Origin: Acidaminococcaceae bacterium | GTDB lineage: Bacteria > Bacillota > Negativicutes > Acidaminococcales > Acidaminococcaceae | DNA length: 64,000 bases | Reading direction: 5' to 3' | Assembly (NCBI GenBank): GCA_017405945.1 | Contig: JAFQZL010000055.1 | Span: 124,001 to 188,000, forward strand | In this document: in pieces, positions 15,180-24,379 of the stretch | Numbering within the stretch: the stretch's first letter is position 1 | How the letters are laid out: each line of letters opens with the position of its first letter | Translations under genes and position numbers: made by a program | The notes under the pieces: generated by a model | The model's input: the letters and a program-made list of their open reading frames with translations, nothing else | Database searches by the model: none | What the model was told of the DNA's origin: nothing

Positions 15180-16784
15180 TTACAAGTCCCCGAAATCAAA
15201 ATCCACCGGCGCGGGAATCCGTTCGTCGATGATCGACTTCAGCACCAGGTCGATAAACGGGTTGTGGTTCAGCTTCATTGCCTGGATCACAGCCTTTTTT
15301 AATGTTACGGGAACCTTGTCCCGGGGCCAGGCGGATACAGACAGGGCCGCCATGCCGATGGCGTGCTCGTAAATGGAGGTGAGGCAGGCCTGCAGCAGTG
15401 TTTCCCCTTCCCCCGGGTAATCTTTCAGGTAATGGGCGAAATTGATCAGCAGGTCTTCATTGTCCATGTACTGTTTCAGATGGGCTTCGGCGCAGTCCAG
15501 GAACAGATGGCGGCGGGTATCGATCCGTTTTTCGTCTCCCCCGGCTTCCGCGAACATCAGGTAGCGCAGGGCCGCGTGGTCCTTCGGGCGTTCGTTGTAG
15601 AAGCGGATCACATCCGGCCAGATGTCGATTTCCAGGTCGGCGGCGAAATCCACGATCTCCGGATTCAGGCTGCCGTCTTTATCAAACAGGGACGCGCGGA
15701 TTTCCGATTCCCAGTCTTTGCAGTAAATCAGGGCATCGCACCGGGCGATGAGCAGCTGGGCCGCGTTGGCGGAGAGGGCGGCGCCTTTCTTTTCCGTCGC
15801 CATCACTTCCAGCCGGTCCTTGATGGCAAAGACAGTCAGCAGCTGTTTCGGCGTTTTGGCGTAGGTTTCCGCATGGCGCAGGAAATCCCGCAGCAGCGGT
15901 TCCAGTGAGATATGCACCGGCAGCATCAGGGAATTCTCAAAGGGGTTTTCCGCCGGGGCCTGGTTGGGCATCAGGAAGATCATATAGGTGATGATGGTGT
16001 TGGCCGCGGCAAGATAAATATCTTCCGGTATTTCCGCCTGCTGCAGCGTCCGGGGCAGGCCGCTTTCCTTGATGATGACCGGCGCCAGGGGCGGCCAGAA
16101 GATGCGCAGTTCCAGCCCTTTTTTCAGCAGCCAGGATTTCTGGGCCGGGGTGCGGTACTGCAGCATCAGCAGGGTGATGGCCTTGCCCCAGCCTTTCGTG
16201 TGCCGGGCCAGGTACCATAACTCTTTCTGGGGCCGCGTTTCGCTTAACTGGCAGGCCATGCACAGGAAAATGGTAAATTCCTCGCAGCGGGCCATGGTGA
16301 ACAGGTCGTTGTACAGATGCTCCGAAAAGGATTTGCGGACCTGGTCCAGCCCGATGAGGCCGCAGATCAGATAGGCGAACTTGACCGCTTCCCGGTCTTT
16401 GGCGGTGTAGAACCATTCCTGGGCCAGATTCAGCAGGTCGTAGCTAAGCTTTTCGCCCCGCAGCTGGCCGGCCAGGGCAAAGAACACGGTGATCTGGGGC
16501 GTCATGTTGATTTTATCATACAGGTAGTTTTTATTAACCTGCGTCGGATTCTTCAGCCAATTTTTGAGAAGCAGGTAGATATCCCTGGCTTCTTCCACGG
16601 TGCCGTCGTTGACTTTGGGCTGGAACATGGCGGCGTCCTCGGCGCCGTAGGTATATTCCCGCATCAGGTTGTCGGGCAGGGGGGAACCGTCGTAGTTTCC
16701 CCTGCTGTCCAGATGGTCGACGACGAACAGGAAGAGGCTGTTGTAGTTTGTACTTGTACTGGTAACTTTGTTTTCAGCAGACAT
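15180..16784 (-). CDS. Uncharacterised 534-residue alpha-helical protein
   Basis: I do not recognise this protein. It has no signal peptide or membrane segment and no catalytic motif that I can name. The sequence is rich in leucine- and alanine-bearing amphipathic helices of 30-40 residues throughout (for example LLLKNWLKN, FALAGQLRG, FAYLICGLIGL, FLCMACQLS), the look of an alpha-solenoid/HEAT-like scaffold; helical-repeat periodicity is an impression, not computed. The C terminus is acidic (VDFDFGDL). G+C-rich like the core chromosome, so not obviously foreign. Start ATG 16784 has TGAGGT upstream. Transcribed alone, divergently from pyc, and closed by a strong terminator. It could be a lineage-specific protein. 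Confidence 0.7.
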   Translation of the reverse strand: MSAENKVTSTSTNYNSLFLFVVDHLDSRGNYDGSPLPDNLMREYTYGAEDAAMFQPKVNDGTVEEARDIYLLLKNWLKNPTQVNKNYLYDKINMTPQITVFFALAGQLRGEKLSYDLLNLAQEWFYTAKDREAVKFAYLICGLIGLDQVRKSFSEHLYNDLFTMARCEEFTIFLCMACQLSETRPQKELWYLARHTKGWGKAITLLMLQYRTPAQKSWLLKKGLELRIFWPPLAPVIIKESGLPRTLQQAEIPEDIYLAAANTIITYMIFLMPNQAPAENPFENSLMLPVHISLEPLLRDFLRHAETYAKTPKQLLTVFAIKDRLEVMATEKKGAALSANAAQLLIARCDALIYCKDWESEIRASLFDKDGSLNPEIVDFAADLEIDIWPDVIRFYNERPKDHAALRYLMFAEAGGDEKRIDTRRHLFLDCAEAHLKQYMDNEDLLINFAHYLKDYPGEGETLLQACLTSIYEHAIGMAALSVSAWPRDKVPVTLKKAVIQAMKLNHNPFIDLVLKSIIDERIPAPVDFDFGDL

Positions 16785-16798
16785 GATAACCTCATATA

Positions 16799-16807
16799 AT
16801 TATAGCA
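16799..16807 (-). promoter_or_regulatory. Extended -10 promoter for the 534-residue protein gene
   Basis: TGCTATAAT on the minus strand (16807-16799), only about 15 bp before the start codon, with no convincing -35 box. This implies a very short leader. Confidence 0.5.
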
Positions 16808-16863
16808 GCGGATAAAACCGCGGAATTTTTATGTGTGCTACATTATAGCACATTACAAGAATA

Positions 16864-16909
16864 ATGTATACATGGCTTTCAAGAGTTGAATTTGTAAACT
16901 TCTTATAAT
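16864..16909 (+). promoter_or_regulatory. pyc promoter region with an ATGTATACAT palindrome
   Basis: TATAAT lies at 16904-16909 without a good -35. A perfect 10-bp palindrome ATGTATACAT (16864-16873) sits about 30 bp upstream of the -10. Palindromes with a GTATAC core are known sites of FCD-type GntR regulators, and a related TTGTATACAG lies ahead of the ispE-gntR operon. A second dyad, TGTGCTA/TAGCACA, is at about 16833-16851. Confidence 0.4.
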
Positions 16910-17023
16910 ACAATAGAGCCAATATCCGGGGGACGCCGGTTTTATACTTTTGCGTAATCGGACGCGCTTCCTGTTCCGCCGGTTTTACCCGAAAGCCTGA
17001 TCATTCCAAGGAGGAGTCACGAG

Positions 17024-20000
17024 ATGAGAAAAATTAAGACGGTTTTAGTTGCGAACCGGGGCGAGATCGCCATCCGCGTTTTCCGCGCCTGTAACGAGCT
17101 GGGGATTCACACCATTGCGATTTTTTCCAAAGAGGATACCTTATCCCTGCATCGCAATAAAGCCGATGAAGCCTATCTGGTAGGCCGGGGCAGGGGCCCG
17201 GTGGAAGCCTATCTGGATATTGAGGATATTATGCGGATCGCCCATGAGCATGATGTGGACGCCATCCATCCCGGTTACGGCTTCCTGTCGGAAAACGCCG
17301 AGCTGGCCAAACGCTGCGCCGAAGAAGGGTTCATCTTTATCGGCCCCCGGGTGGAACACCTGATCATGTTCGGTGACAAGGTCAATGCCCGCGCCCAGGC
17401 GAAACTGGCGGAGATTCCCATGATCCCCGGCAGCGACGGCCCTATTTCTTCCGTGGAAGACGTGCGGGCCTTCGGCGAAAAGTACGGCTATCCGCTCCTG
17501 ATCAAGGCGGTCAACGGCGGTGGCGGCCGCGGCATGCGCGCGGTCAATTCCCCGGAGGAAGTGGATACCGCCTATGCTCTGGCCAAGTCCGAAGCGCTGA
17601 AAGCCTTTGGCAACGATGAGATTTATCTGGAAAAATATTTGAAAGACCCGAAACATATCGAAGTACAGATTCTGGGCGACGAACAGGGCGAGATCATCCA
17701 CCTGTTCGAGCGCGACTGCTCCGTGCAGCGCCGTCATCAGAAGGTTGTGGAGATGGCCCCGGCCACCTTCGTGAAACCGGAACTGCGGCAGCGGATCTGC
17801 GACGCGGCGGTGAAGCTGATGAAAAACGTGAATTACATCAGCGCCGGCACCGTGGAATTTTTGGTCACCGCCGACGACGAGTTCTATTTTATTGAAGTAA
17901 ACCCCCGTATCCAGGTGGAACATACCGTTACGGAAGCCATTACGGGCATCGATATCGTCCAGAGCCAGATCCGCATTGCGGAGGGTTATGGCATCCACAG
18001 CCCGGAAGTGGGCATTCCGGAGCAGGATAAGATCGGCATCCGGGGCGAGGCCATCCAGTGCCGTATCACCACAGAAGACCCGCTGAACAACTTTATGCCG
18101 GACACCGGCAAGCTCATCGCCTACCGCAGCGGCGGCGGCATGGGCATCCGTCTGGACGCGGGCAATGCCTTCACCGGTTCTGTCATCACCCCGTACTATG
18201 ATTCCCTGCTGGTTAAGGCCACCACCTGGGGCCTGAACCACAACATCGCGGTGACCAAGATGCTGCGCTGCCTGAAGGAATTCCGTATCCGCGGCGTGAA
18301 GACCAACATCGCGTTCCTGGAGAACCTGCTGCAGCATCCGCACTTTATCAACGGCACCTATACCACCAATTTCCTGGATGAATCACCGGAACTGTTCCAT
18401 TTCCCGGAAGGCCGGGACCGCGGCACCAAACTGCTGCATTATATCGGCGACATCACCGTAAACGGGTACGCCAATGTGGGCGTGGTGCCCAAACCGGAAT
18501 TCGCGCCCCTGAATATGCCGAAGCCCTTCACCGGCGAGCTGCCTTCCGGCACGAAACAGATCCTGGACGCCAGAGGACCGGAAGGGCTGGCGAAGTGGGT
18601 ACAGGAGCAGAAGGAAGTGCTGTTGACGGATACCACCTTCCGTGACGCACACCAGTCCCTGTTTGCCACCCGCCTGCGCACGGCGGATATGCTGCGTGTT
18701 ATTAAAGATACCGCCGGCAAGCTGCCGGAACTGTTCTCCTTTGAGTGCTGGGGCGGCGCTACCTTCGACGTAGCGTACCGGTTCCTGGACGAAAGCCCCT
18801 GGCAGCGTCTGCAGGCATTTAAGGAAGCGGCGCCCAACGTACTGTTCCAGATGTTGCTGCGCGGCGCCAACGCCGTCGGCTACACAAGCTATCCGGACAA
18901 CGTGGTAAAAGAGTTTATCCGCCTGTCCGCCAAGAACGGCGTGGACGTGTTCCGCATCTTCGACTCCCTGAACAGCCTGGACAACATGCGCCTGTCCATT
19001 GAAGCGGTGCGGGAGTGCAACAAAGTGGCGGAACCGGCCCTGTGCTACACCGGGGATATTCTGGATCCGGAACGGGATAAATATAATCTGAAGTATTTTG
19101 TGGATATGGCGAAGGAACTGGAACGGGCCGGCGCCAATATCATCGCCATTAAGGATATGGCCGGCCTCCTGAAACCCCAGGCTGCCTATGAACTGATCAG
19201 CGCCATGAAGGACGCGGTGACGGTGCCCATCCATCTGCACAGCCATGAAGGCAGCGGCAACACCATCTACACCTATGCCCGGGCCATCGATGCCGGTGTG
19301 GATATCGTGGACGTGGCCATGAGTGCCATGAGCAACGGGACGAGCCAGCCTTCCGCCGCCAGCCTGTATTACGCGCTGGAAGGACATCCCCGCCAGCCCA
19401 AGCTGAGTGTGGACGCCCTGAATGAGTTCTCCCGGTACTGGGAGACCGTGCGCCCCTATTACAAAGCGGCGGACAAGACCGAGAACTTCCCCAATCCGGA
19501 AACCTACATCCATGAAATGCCCGGCGGGCAGTACACCAACCTGAAGCAGCAGGCTGCTGCCCTGGGTCTGCTGGACCGCTGGGAGGATATCAAGGACATG
19601 TACCACCGGGTCAGCATGATGTTCGGCGATCTGATCAAGGTTACGCCTTCTTCCAAAGTCGTCGGCGACATGACCCTGTTCATGGTGCAGAACGAAATCA
19701 CGGAAGAGGATGTGTATGCCAACGGGGATACCATGGACTTCCCGAAATCCGTCATCGAGTTCTTTGAAGGCCGCATCGGCACGCCCTACGGCGGCTTCCC
19801 GAAACGCCTGCAGAAGATCGTGCTGAAGGGAAAAGAACCCATCAGCCAGCGCCCGGGCGCCGTACTGCCCCCGGTTGATTTTGAAGACGTGCGGAAAAAG
19901 CTGGAAGCCATAAACGCGCCCACTACGGACGAAGCGGTTTCCTCCTACTGCCTCTATCCCGATGTGTTCAAACAGTGGGTGACCCGCTGTGAGGAATACG

Positions 20001-20464
20001 GTGATGTAAGCGTTTTGGATACGCCGACCTTCTTCTTCGGCATGACCATCGGCGAGGAAGTGGATGTGGAAATCGAAAAGGGCAAAGTGGTCATCATCAA
20101 GCTGATCCATATCAGCGAGCCCAACGAAAACGGCAAGCGCACCGTGTCCTTTGAATTCAACGGCATGCCCCGTGAGCTGGAGATCTTCGACAAGAACGTG
20201 AAGACGGAAAACGTGGCCCGCAAGAAAGCGGATAAGAGCAACCCGGGCGAAGTGGGGGCCACCCTGTCCGGTTCCGTGGTGAAACTGCTGGTGGAAAAGG
20301 GCCAGAGCGTAACCAAGGGAACGCCGTTGCTGGTCACGGAGGCCATGAAGATGGAAACCACCATCGCCGCGCCCATCGGCGGCATCATCGGCCAGATCCA
20401 TGTGCAGGCCGGCAGCCGCATTGAGAGCGGGGACTGCCTGCTGGAGATTGATTCGAAGAATTAA
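17024..20464 (+). CDS. pyc: Pyruvate carboxylase
   Basis: ATP- and biotin-dependent carboxylation of pyruvate to oxaloacetate; links glycolysis or amino-acid catabolism to C4-dicarboxylates. Full single-chain form of 1146 residues with the usual order: biotin carboxylase domain (1-450; ATP-grasp GGGGRGMRAV, EVQILGD, FIEVNPRIQVEHTVTE), carboxyltransferase TIM barrel (about 530-800; DTTFRDAHQSL, metal site HLHSHEGSGNT), PYC/OADA tetramerisation region, and biotinyl domain at the C terminus with EAMKMET, the biotinylated Lys being 1109. AGGAGG precedes ATG 17024. Monocistronic, followed by a structured repeat. In this context it probably feeds oxaloacetate toward succinate or amino-acid metabolism; DcuC at 10.8 kb could handle the products. 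Confidence 0.97.
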   Translation: MRKIKTVLVANRGEIAIRVFRACNELGIHTIAIFSKEDTLSLHRNKADEAYLVGRGRGPVEAYLDIEDIMRIAHEHDVDAIHPGYGFLSENAELAKRCAEEGFIFIGPRVEHLIMFGDKVNARAQAKLAEIPMIPGSDGPISSVEDVRAFGEKYGYPLLIKAVNGGGGRGMRAVNSPEEVDTAYALAKSEALKAFGNDEIYLEKYLKDPKHIEVQILGDEQGEIIHLFERDCSVQRRHQKVVEMAPATFVKPELRQRICDAAVKLMKNVNYISAGTVEFLVTADDEFYFIEVNPRIQVEHTVTEAITGIDIVQSQIRIAEGYGIHSPEVGIPEQDKIGIRGEAIQCRITTEDPLNNFMPDTGKLIAYRSGGGMGIRLDAGNAFTGSVITPYYDSLLVKATTWGLNHNIAVTKMLRCLKEFRIRGVKTNIAFLENLLQHPHFINGTYTTNFLDESPELFHFPEGRDRGTKLLHYIGDITVNGYANVGVVPKPEFAPLNMPKPFTGELPSGTKQILDARGPEGLAKWVQEQKEVLLTDTTFRDAHQSLFATRLRTADMLRVIKDTAGKLPELFSFECWGGATFDVAYRFLDESPWQRLQAFKEAAPNVLFQMLLRGANAVGYTSYPDNVVKEFIRLSAKNGVDVFRIFDSLNSLDNMRLSIEAVRECNKVAEPALCYTGDILDPERDKYNLKYFVDMAKELERAGANIIAIKDMAGLLKPQAAYELISAMKDAVTVPIHLHSHEGSGNTIYTYARAIDAGVDIVDVAMSAMSNGTSQPSAASLYYALEGHPRQPKLSVDALNEFSRYWETVRPYYKAADKTENFPNPETYIHEMPGGQYTNLKQQAAALGLLDRWEDIKDMYHRVSMMFGDLIKVTPSSKVVGDMTLFMVQNEITEEDVYANGDTMDFPKSVIEFFEGRIGTPYGGFPKRLQKIVLKGKEPISQRPGAVLPPVDFEDVRKKLEAINAPTTDEAVSSYCLYPDVFKQWVTRCEEYGDVSVLDTPTFFFGMTIGEEVDVEIEKGKVVIIKLIHISEPNENGKRTVSFEFNGMPRELEIFDKNVKTENVARKKADKSNPGEVGATLSGSVVKLLVEKGQSVTKGTPLLVTEAMKMETTIAAPIGGIIGQIHVQAGSRIESGDCLLEIDSKN

Positions 20465-20494
20465 AGAACCATTGATTTAATAAATTATTTAAAG

Positions 20495-20670
20495 AAAGTG
20501 CGTGCAAGGTATTGAACAAAACATCGGAAGTGTTTGGGTAATTCCATGAGACGAAATGCGCCGTCGCGGCGAGACTGTCTGAGGGGCGCGGCCCCGAGTT
20601 TCGAAGCCGCAGGCGCATAAGTCCATGGAATCACAAACACGTACGGTTTTGTGAAATCCTTGCACGCTTT
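20495..20670 (-). repeat. Structured intergenic repeat, copy B (core on minus strand)
   Basis: Outer arm AAAGTGCGTGCAAGG (20495) pairs with CCTTGCACGCTTT (ending 20670), then ACAAAAC with GTTTTGT. On the minus strand the core has ATGCG/CGCAT and GCGGC/GCCGC; the tip, read on the plus strand, is GGGGC-GCG-GCCCC (20583-20595). Each helix differs from copies A and C on both sides so that pairing is kept. Lies between pyc and ftsH. Confidence 0.8.
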
Positions 20671-20741
20671 TGTTTAATTATCAGGTTTTCGTAATGGTTG
20701 TCATACAAAAGATTGACTTTTTGATTTTTCAATTATTTCAC

Positions 20742-20770
20742 TTGTCATTGATATCGTTTCGCGATAGAAT
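20742..20770 (+). promoter_or_regulatory. ftsH promoter
   Basis: TTGTCA (20742-20747), 17-bp spacer, TAGAAT (20765-20770); the leader is about 105 nt. The rest of the 416-bp gap before ftsH is the repeat copy B and A+T-rich sequence. Confidence 0.7.
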
Positions 20771-20880
20771 GAGATATCATATTATTATAGTTATAATTCC
20801 GTATTAAACAGGCGGATGGTATTGCCGGTTATTGCGGCCGGCGTTTTCTGATAACATTCTTTTGCGAGGTGAATAAGTTT

Positions 20881-22938
20881 ATGAATAATAACAACAACGA
20901 TAACGGCAGGAGGCCGCTGTATTATTACTACATACTGGCTCTGGTCGTGCTGATGTTCCTGAACACGTCGGTGTTCCCTTCCATGTTCAAGACCAAGGTC
21001 ACGGACCTGTCGTACGATTCCTTTATCCAGATGGTGGACGAGGGCAAGTTCGCCAAGGTGGAGATTAGTGACAAACGGATCGCGGCCACGGCCAAGGACC
21101 CTGAGGATAAGAAGATTTACGTGACAGGCCGGGTGGAGGACAACCAGCTGGTAGAGAAGCTGATGAAAAGCAAGGTGACGTTTTCCCAGGTCATTCCCAA
21201 GGAAAGCGGTCCCCTGGAAAGCCTGATTTATAACTGGGTTCTTCCTATCATATTCTTTATCGTGATCGGCCAGCTCATTATGCGTTATATGGGCGGCAAG
21301 GGTTTCGGCGGCATGGGCAATTTCGGCAAGAGCAATGCCAAGGTGTACATGCAGGCCCAGACCGGCGTCACCTTTGCGGATGTGGCCGGCCAGGACGAAG
21401 CCAAGGAAGCGCTGGTGGAACTGGTAGACTTCCTGCATAACCCCGGTAAGTATTCCTCCATCGGCGCCACCATGCCGAAGGGCGCCCTGCTGGTAGGGCC
21501 TCCCGGTACCGGTAAGACCCTGCTGGCCAAGGCCATCGCCGGGGAAGCGAAGGTTCCTTTCTTCAGCATTTCCGGTTCCGAATTTATTGAAATGTTCGTG
21601 GGCATGGGCGCGGCCCGTGTCCGTGATCTGTTCAAGGAAGCCCAGAAGAAGGCTCCCTGTATCGTGTTTATCGACGAAATCGATGCCATCGGCAAAAAGC
21701 GGGACAGCGGCGCTTTCGGCAGCAATGATGAACGGGAGCAGACCCTGAACCAGCTGCTGTCCGAAATGGACGGCTTTGACGGCAGCAAGGGCGTTATCAT
21801 CCTGGCGGCTACCAACCGTCCGGAATCCCTGGATGCCGCGTTGCTCCGCCCGGGCCGTTTTGACCGCCGGATCCCGGTGGAACTGCCCGACGTGAACGGC
21901 CGTGAATCGATCCTGAAAGTCCATGCCAAAGACGTGAAGATGCAGGACGATGTGGACCTGAAGAAAATCGCCCGCTCTACCCCCGGTGCCAGCGGCGCGG
22001 AACTGGCCAATATTATTAATGAAGCGGCCCTGTGCGCCGTGCGCAACAACCGGGATAAAGTGACCAACGCCGATCTGGAACAGGCGGTGGATATCATCAT
22101 CGCCGGGTATCAGCGCAAGAACATGGTCATTTCCGAAGAGGAAAAGAAGAATACCGCGTACCATGAAATCGGGCACGCGCTGGTGGCTGCCAGCCAGACC
22201 CACAGCGCCCCGGTGGAAAAGATTACGATCATTCCCCATACCAACGGTTCCCTGGGTTACACCATGCAGGTGGACGAACAGGAAAAGCTGAATTACACGA
22301 AGGAAGACCTGTTTACCAAGATTGTGACCTTTACCGGCGGCCGGGCTGCGGAAGAAGTGGTGTTCAACCATATGACCGCGGGGGCCTCCAACGATATTGA
22401 ACAGGCCACCCGCCTGGCCCGGGCCATGGTGACCCGCTTCGGCATGACGGAAGAGTTCGGCATGATGGGGATGGAGACCATCCATAACGCCTACCTGGGC
22501 GGCGACGCCACCCTGACCTGCAGCGAAGCCACCCTGGAGAAGGTGGACGTGAAGGTCATGGAGATTATTAAAGAAGCACACCAGAAGGCGCTGGCGATTC
22601 TGCGGGAACACCGGGAGGAACTGGACCGTCTGGCCGGTTACCTGCTGGAAAAAGAAACCATTACCGGCGTGGAATTCATGGCGGTCCTGAATAACGAGGA
22701 TCCGGTGGAAGCCGTGCGCAGAGCGGCGGAAGAGGCCGAATCCCGCAACGCGGAACAGCGGGTAAAGGATGAGGAAAAGGCCCGCCGGGAAGCGGAAGAA
22801 CTGGCGGCCAAGCAGGCCCAGTGGACGGCGGCTTCGGCTGCGGCCGGCATGGAAAGCGGTGCCCTGGGCAAAGAAGTGAAGGACGGGGCAACGGATGCGG
22901 AATTCCGCCCGGCAGAAGAAGAGAAAAAAGAAGAATAG
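20881..22938 (+). CDS. ftsH: ATP-dependent zinc metalloprotease FtsH
   Basis: Membrane-anchored AAA+ protease that degrades misfolded membrane proteins and regulators. 685 residues: membrane helix 1 at about 10-28, extracytoplasmic domain, helix 2 at about 120-138, AAA domain with Walker A GPPGTGKT (about 206), Walker [10 protein letters not shown], and second region of homology [19 protein letters not shown]41 peptidase with HEIGH at 428-432 and third zinc ligand in the D-rich region downstream. The C-terminal 60 residues are charged, Ala/Glu/Lys-rich and probably disordered. ATG 20881 is preferred to an in-frame GTG at 20869, because GCGAGGTG is then correctly placed as the ribosome site. 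Confidence 0.96.
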   Translation: MNNNNNDNGRRPLYYYYILALVVLMFLNTSVFPSMFKTKVTDLSYDSFIQMVDEGKFAKVEISDKRIAATAKDPEDKKIYVTGRVEDNQLVEKLMKSKVTFSQVIPKESGPLESLIYNWVLPIIFFIVIGQLIMRYMGGKGFGGMGNFGKSNAKVYMQAQTGVTFADVAGQDEAKEALVELVDFLHNPGKYSSIGATMPKGALLVGPPGTGKTLLAKAIAGEAKVPFFSISGSEFIEMFVGMGAARVRDLFKEAQKKAPCIVFIDEIDAIGKKRDSGAFGSNDEREQTLNQLLSEMDGFDGSKGVIILAATNRPESLDAALLRPGRFDRRIPVELPDVNGRESILKVHAKDVKMQDDVDLKKIARSTPGASGAELANIINEAALCAVRNNRDKVTNADLEQAVDIIIAGYQRKNMVISEEEKKNTAYHEIGHALVAASQTHSAPVEKITIIPHTNGSLGYTMQVDEQEKLNYTKEDLFTKIVTFTGGRAAEEVVFNHMTAGASNDIEQATRLARAMVTRFGMTEEFGMMGMETIHNAYLGGDATLTCSEATLEKVDVKVMEIIKEAHQKALAILREHREELDRLAGYLLEKETITGVEFMAVLNNEDPVEAVRRAAEEAESRNAEQRVKDEEKARREAEELAAKQAQWTAASAAAGMESGALGKEVKDGATDAEFRPAEEEKKEE

Positions 22939-22986
22939 AATTGACTTGGTTATCAATAATGTAATATAAACTGTCTTACAAAATGA

Positions 22987-23025
22987 AAAACTCCCTGAGC
23001 TGTTTGTCAGGGAGTTTTAGTTTGA
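22987..23025 (+). terminator. ftsH terminator
   Basis: AAAACTCCCTGA (22987-22998) pairs exactly with TCAGGGAGTTTT (23007-23018), followed by TAGTTT. A and T tracts flank both sides, so it may work in both directions. Confidence 0.75.
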
Positions 23026-23050
23026 AAGAAAAAGTAAAAAAGATGGAAAT

Positions 23051-23124
23051 GCGGAGACCATATCCCTGAAGGGGCCCCTTCGACGAGTGAAACGAGGAGG
23101 GGGAAGAAGGGATATGGTCTCCGC
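23051..23124 (-). terminator. Long hairpin with perfect 17-bp arms downstream of yitT
   Basis: GCGGAGACCATATCCCT (23051-23067) and its exact reverse complement (23108-23124) enclose 40 nt that hold a further GAAGGGGCCCCTTC palindrome and a purine-rich ACGAGTGAAACGAGGAGG segment. On the minus strand it is followed by a T-rich stretch, so it may end yitT transcription; its size and inner structure also recall a repeat element. Confidence 0.5.
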
Positions 23125-23149
23125 TCTATTAGTGACTGATATTTTTGTA

Positions 23150-24058
23150 TTACACTTTCTCCGCTTCGCCCATTTCGCTCCAGCCGGTGCGCAGTTCCGG
23201 CGGACGCTGCACGGTGTGGTCGGTGCGCTGGGTGAAGCCGCGGCCGAATACGTCGCTGGCATCCTGCACGATCATGAAGGCAAAGGGATCCAGTTTTTTG
23301 ACCAGTTGTTTGATTTTGGCCACCTGGGTCAGCTTGACCACGCAGAACAGCAGTTTCCGGTGCTGGTGGGTGTAGGCCCCTTCCCCTTCGATGTAGGTGA
23401 CGCCGCGCCCGACGATCTTGATGATGGCTTCGGCGATTTCTTCGTTGCGGTCGCTGATGATGATAATATTTTTCTTGAAGTCAAAGCCGTCGGTGAAGGC
23501 GTTGGACACTTTAAATACGATGAAGTACGCGGTGAGGGTGTAGAGGGCCGGTTCCAGTCCGAAGAAGAACGCGCCTGCCGTCAGCAGGACGATGTTGATC
23601 AGGAACCCCGTGGTGCCGATGCTGATGCTGTAGAATTTCTGGACGATGGCGCCGATGATATCGCTGCCGCCGGTGCTGCCGCCCACCCGGTAGAGGGTGC
23701 CCAGCCCGATGCCGTGGAGCACGCCGCCGGCGATACAGCTCAGCATGGGGTCGTGGACCTGTGTCAATTGCTGCAGCGGCGCGAACAGCTGCAGGAAGAA
23801 GGACAGGACCAGGGTTCCGTAGATGCCGCTGATGAAATAGTTGCGGCTCATGAGCTTATAGGCCAGGAAGAACAGGGGGATATTGAAAATAATGTTGGTG
23901 ACGCTGACCTGCCAGCCGAACAGGTAGAACAGGATCATGCCCAGGCCGGTGATGCCGCCGCTCAGTAAATGGTGGGGCAGGAAAAAAGCGTTCAGCGCGA
24001 TGCCGGAGATGCAGGTTCCCAGCGTAATAGTGAGGTAACGTTTTATTTGTTTATTCAT
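23150..24058 (-). CDS. YitT family membrane protein (DUF161 + DUF2179)
   Basis: Integral membrane protein of unknown function, 302 residues. The N-terminal 200 residues hold five or six hydrophobic helices with family-typical motifs: FFLPHHLLSGGITGLGMI, FNIPLFFLAYKLMSRNYF, GIGLGTLYRVGGSTGGSDIIG. The C-terminal 80 residues form the soluble DUF2179 domain (IISDRNEEIAEAII, TYIEGEGAYT, followed by LDPFAFMIVQDASDVFGRGF), thought to bind a small ligand. Start ATG 24058 has AAGGAG 8 bp upstream. Convergent with ftsH; each gene has its own hairpin in the 211-bp gap. Confidence 0.9.
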   Translation of the reverse strand: MNKQIKRYLTITLGTCISGIALNAFFLPHHLLSGGITGLGMILFYLFGWQVSVTNIIFNIPLFFLAYKLMSRNYFISGIYGTLVLSFFLQLFAPLQQLTQVHDPMLSCIAGGVLHGIGLGTLYRVGGSTGGSDIIGAIVQKFYSISIGTTGFLINIVLLTAGAFFFGLEPALYTLTAYFIVFKVSNAFTDGFDFKKNIIIISDRNEEIAEAIIKIVGRGVTYIEGEGAYTHQHRKLLFCVVKLTQVAKIKQLVKKLDPFAFMIVQDASDVFGRGFTQRTDHTVQRPPELRTGWSEMGEAEKV

Positions 24059-24379
24059 TATATAGCTCCTTATATATGGATCCCTGTGATGGAAGCCGTT
24101 TTGGTTTGCCAGGGGATCATTGGTGCCGGCTGACCGGAGCCGGCCGGAAAAAGAAAATACTTACATAGCATACCACTCCCGCAAAAAAATGCAAGGGGGT
24201 GGTTTTAAAATATTTGGTTAAATCTTTTTTTCCGTAGCAAATATTTAAAAAATGGCTGTTATGTGCTAAAATATGGTTGGTATTTTGTATACAGTATTAT
24301 TTTGGCTTTTGGGCAAGGCAACCTGGCCGGACTGTTTTCACATAACGCGCGGGTTGCCGGAGAGATAAGGAAATCGTGA
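24059..24379. other. Divergent regulatory gap between yitT and ispE
   Basis: 321 bp without a gene. The left 120 bp should hold the yitT promoter (minus strand; none convincing seen). A G+C-rich imperfect hairpin GCCGGCTGACCGGAGCCGGC lies near 24125-24146. The right half carries the ispE promoter and a GTATAC palindrome, listed separately. Confidence 0.5.
24264..24294 (+). promoter_or_regulatory. ispE-gntR operon promoter with GTATAC palindrome
   Basis: Extended -10 TGCTAAAAT (24264-24272). TTGTATACAG (24285-24294) lies at about the transcription start or just after it, a position suited to repression. The GntR regulator two genes downstream is the likely ligand (inference). Confidence 0.5.

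Noticed and set aside
18383-20401. 672-codon minus-strand frame inside pyc
   Set aside because: Antisense shadow of the pyruvate carboxylase gene; no independent coding evidence.
20791-22956. Long open frame on the minus strand across ftsH (721 codons)
   Set aside because: Antisense shadow of a G+C-rich gene: the plus strand encodes all FtsH motifs and the minus frame has no recognisable domain, ribosome site or natural composition.
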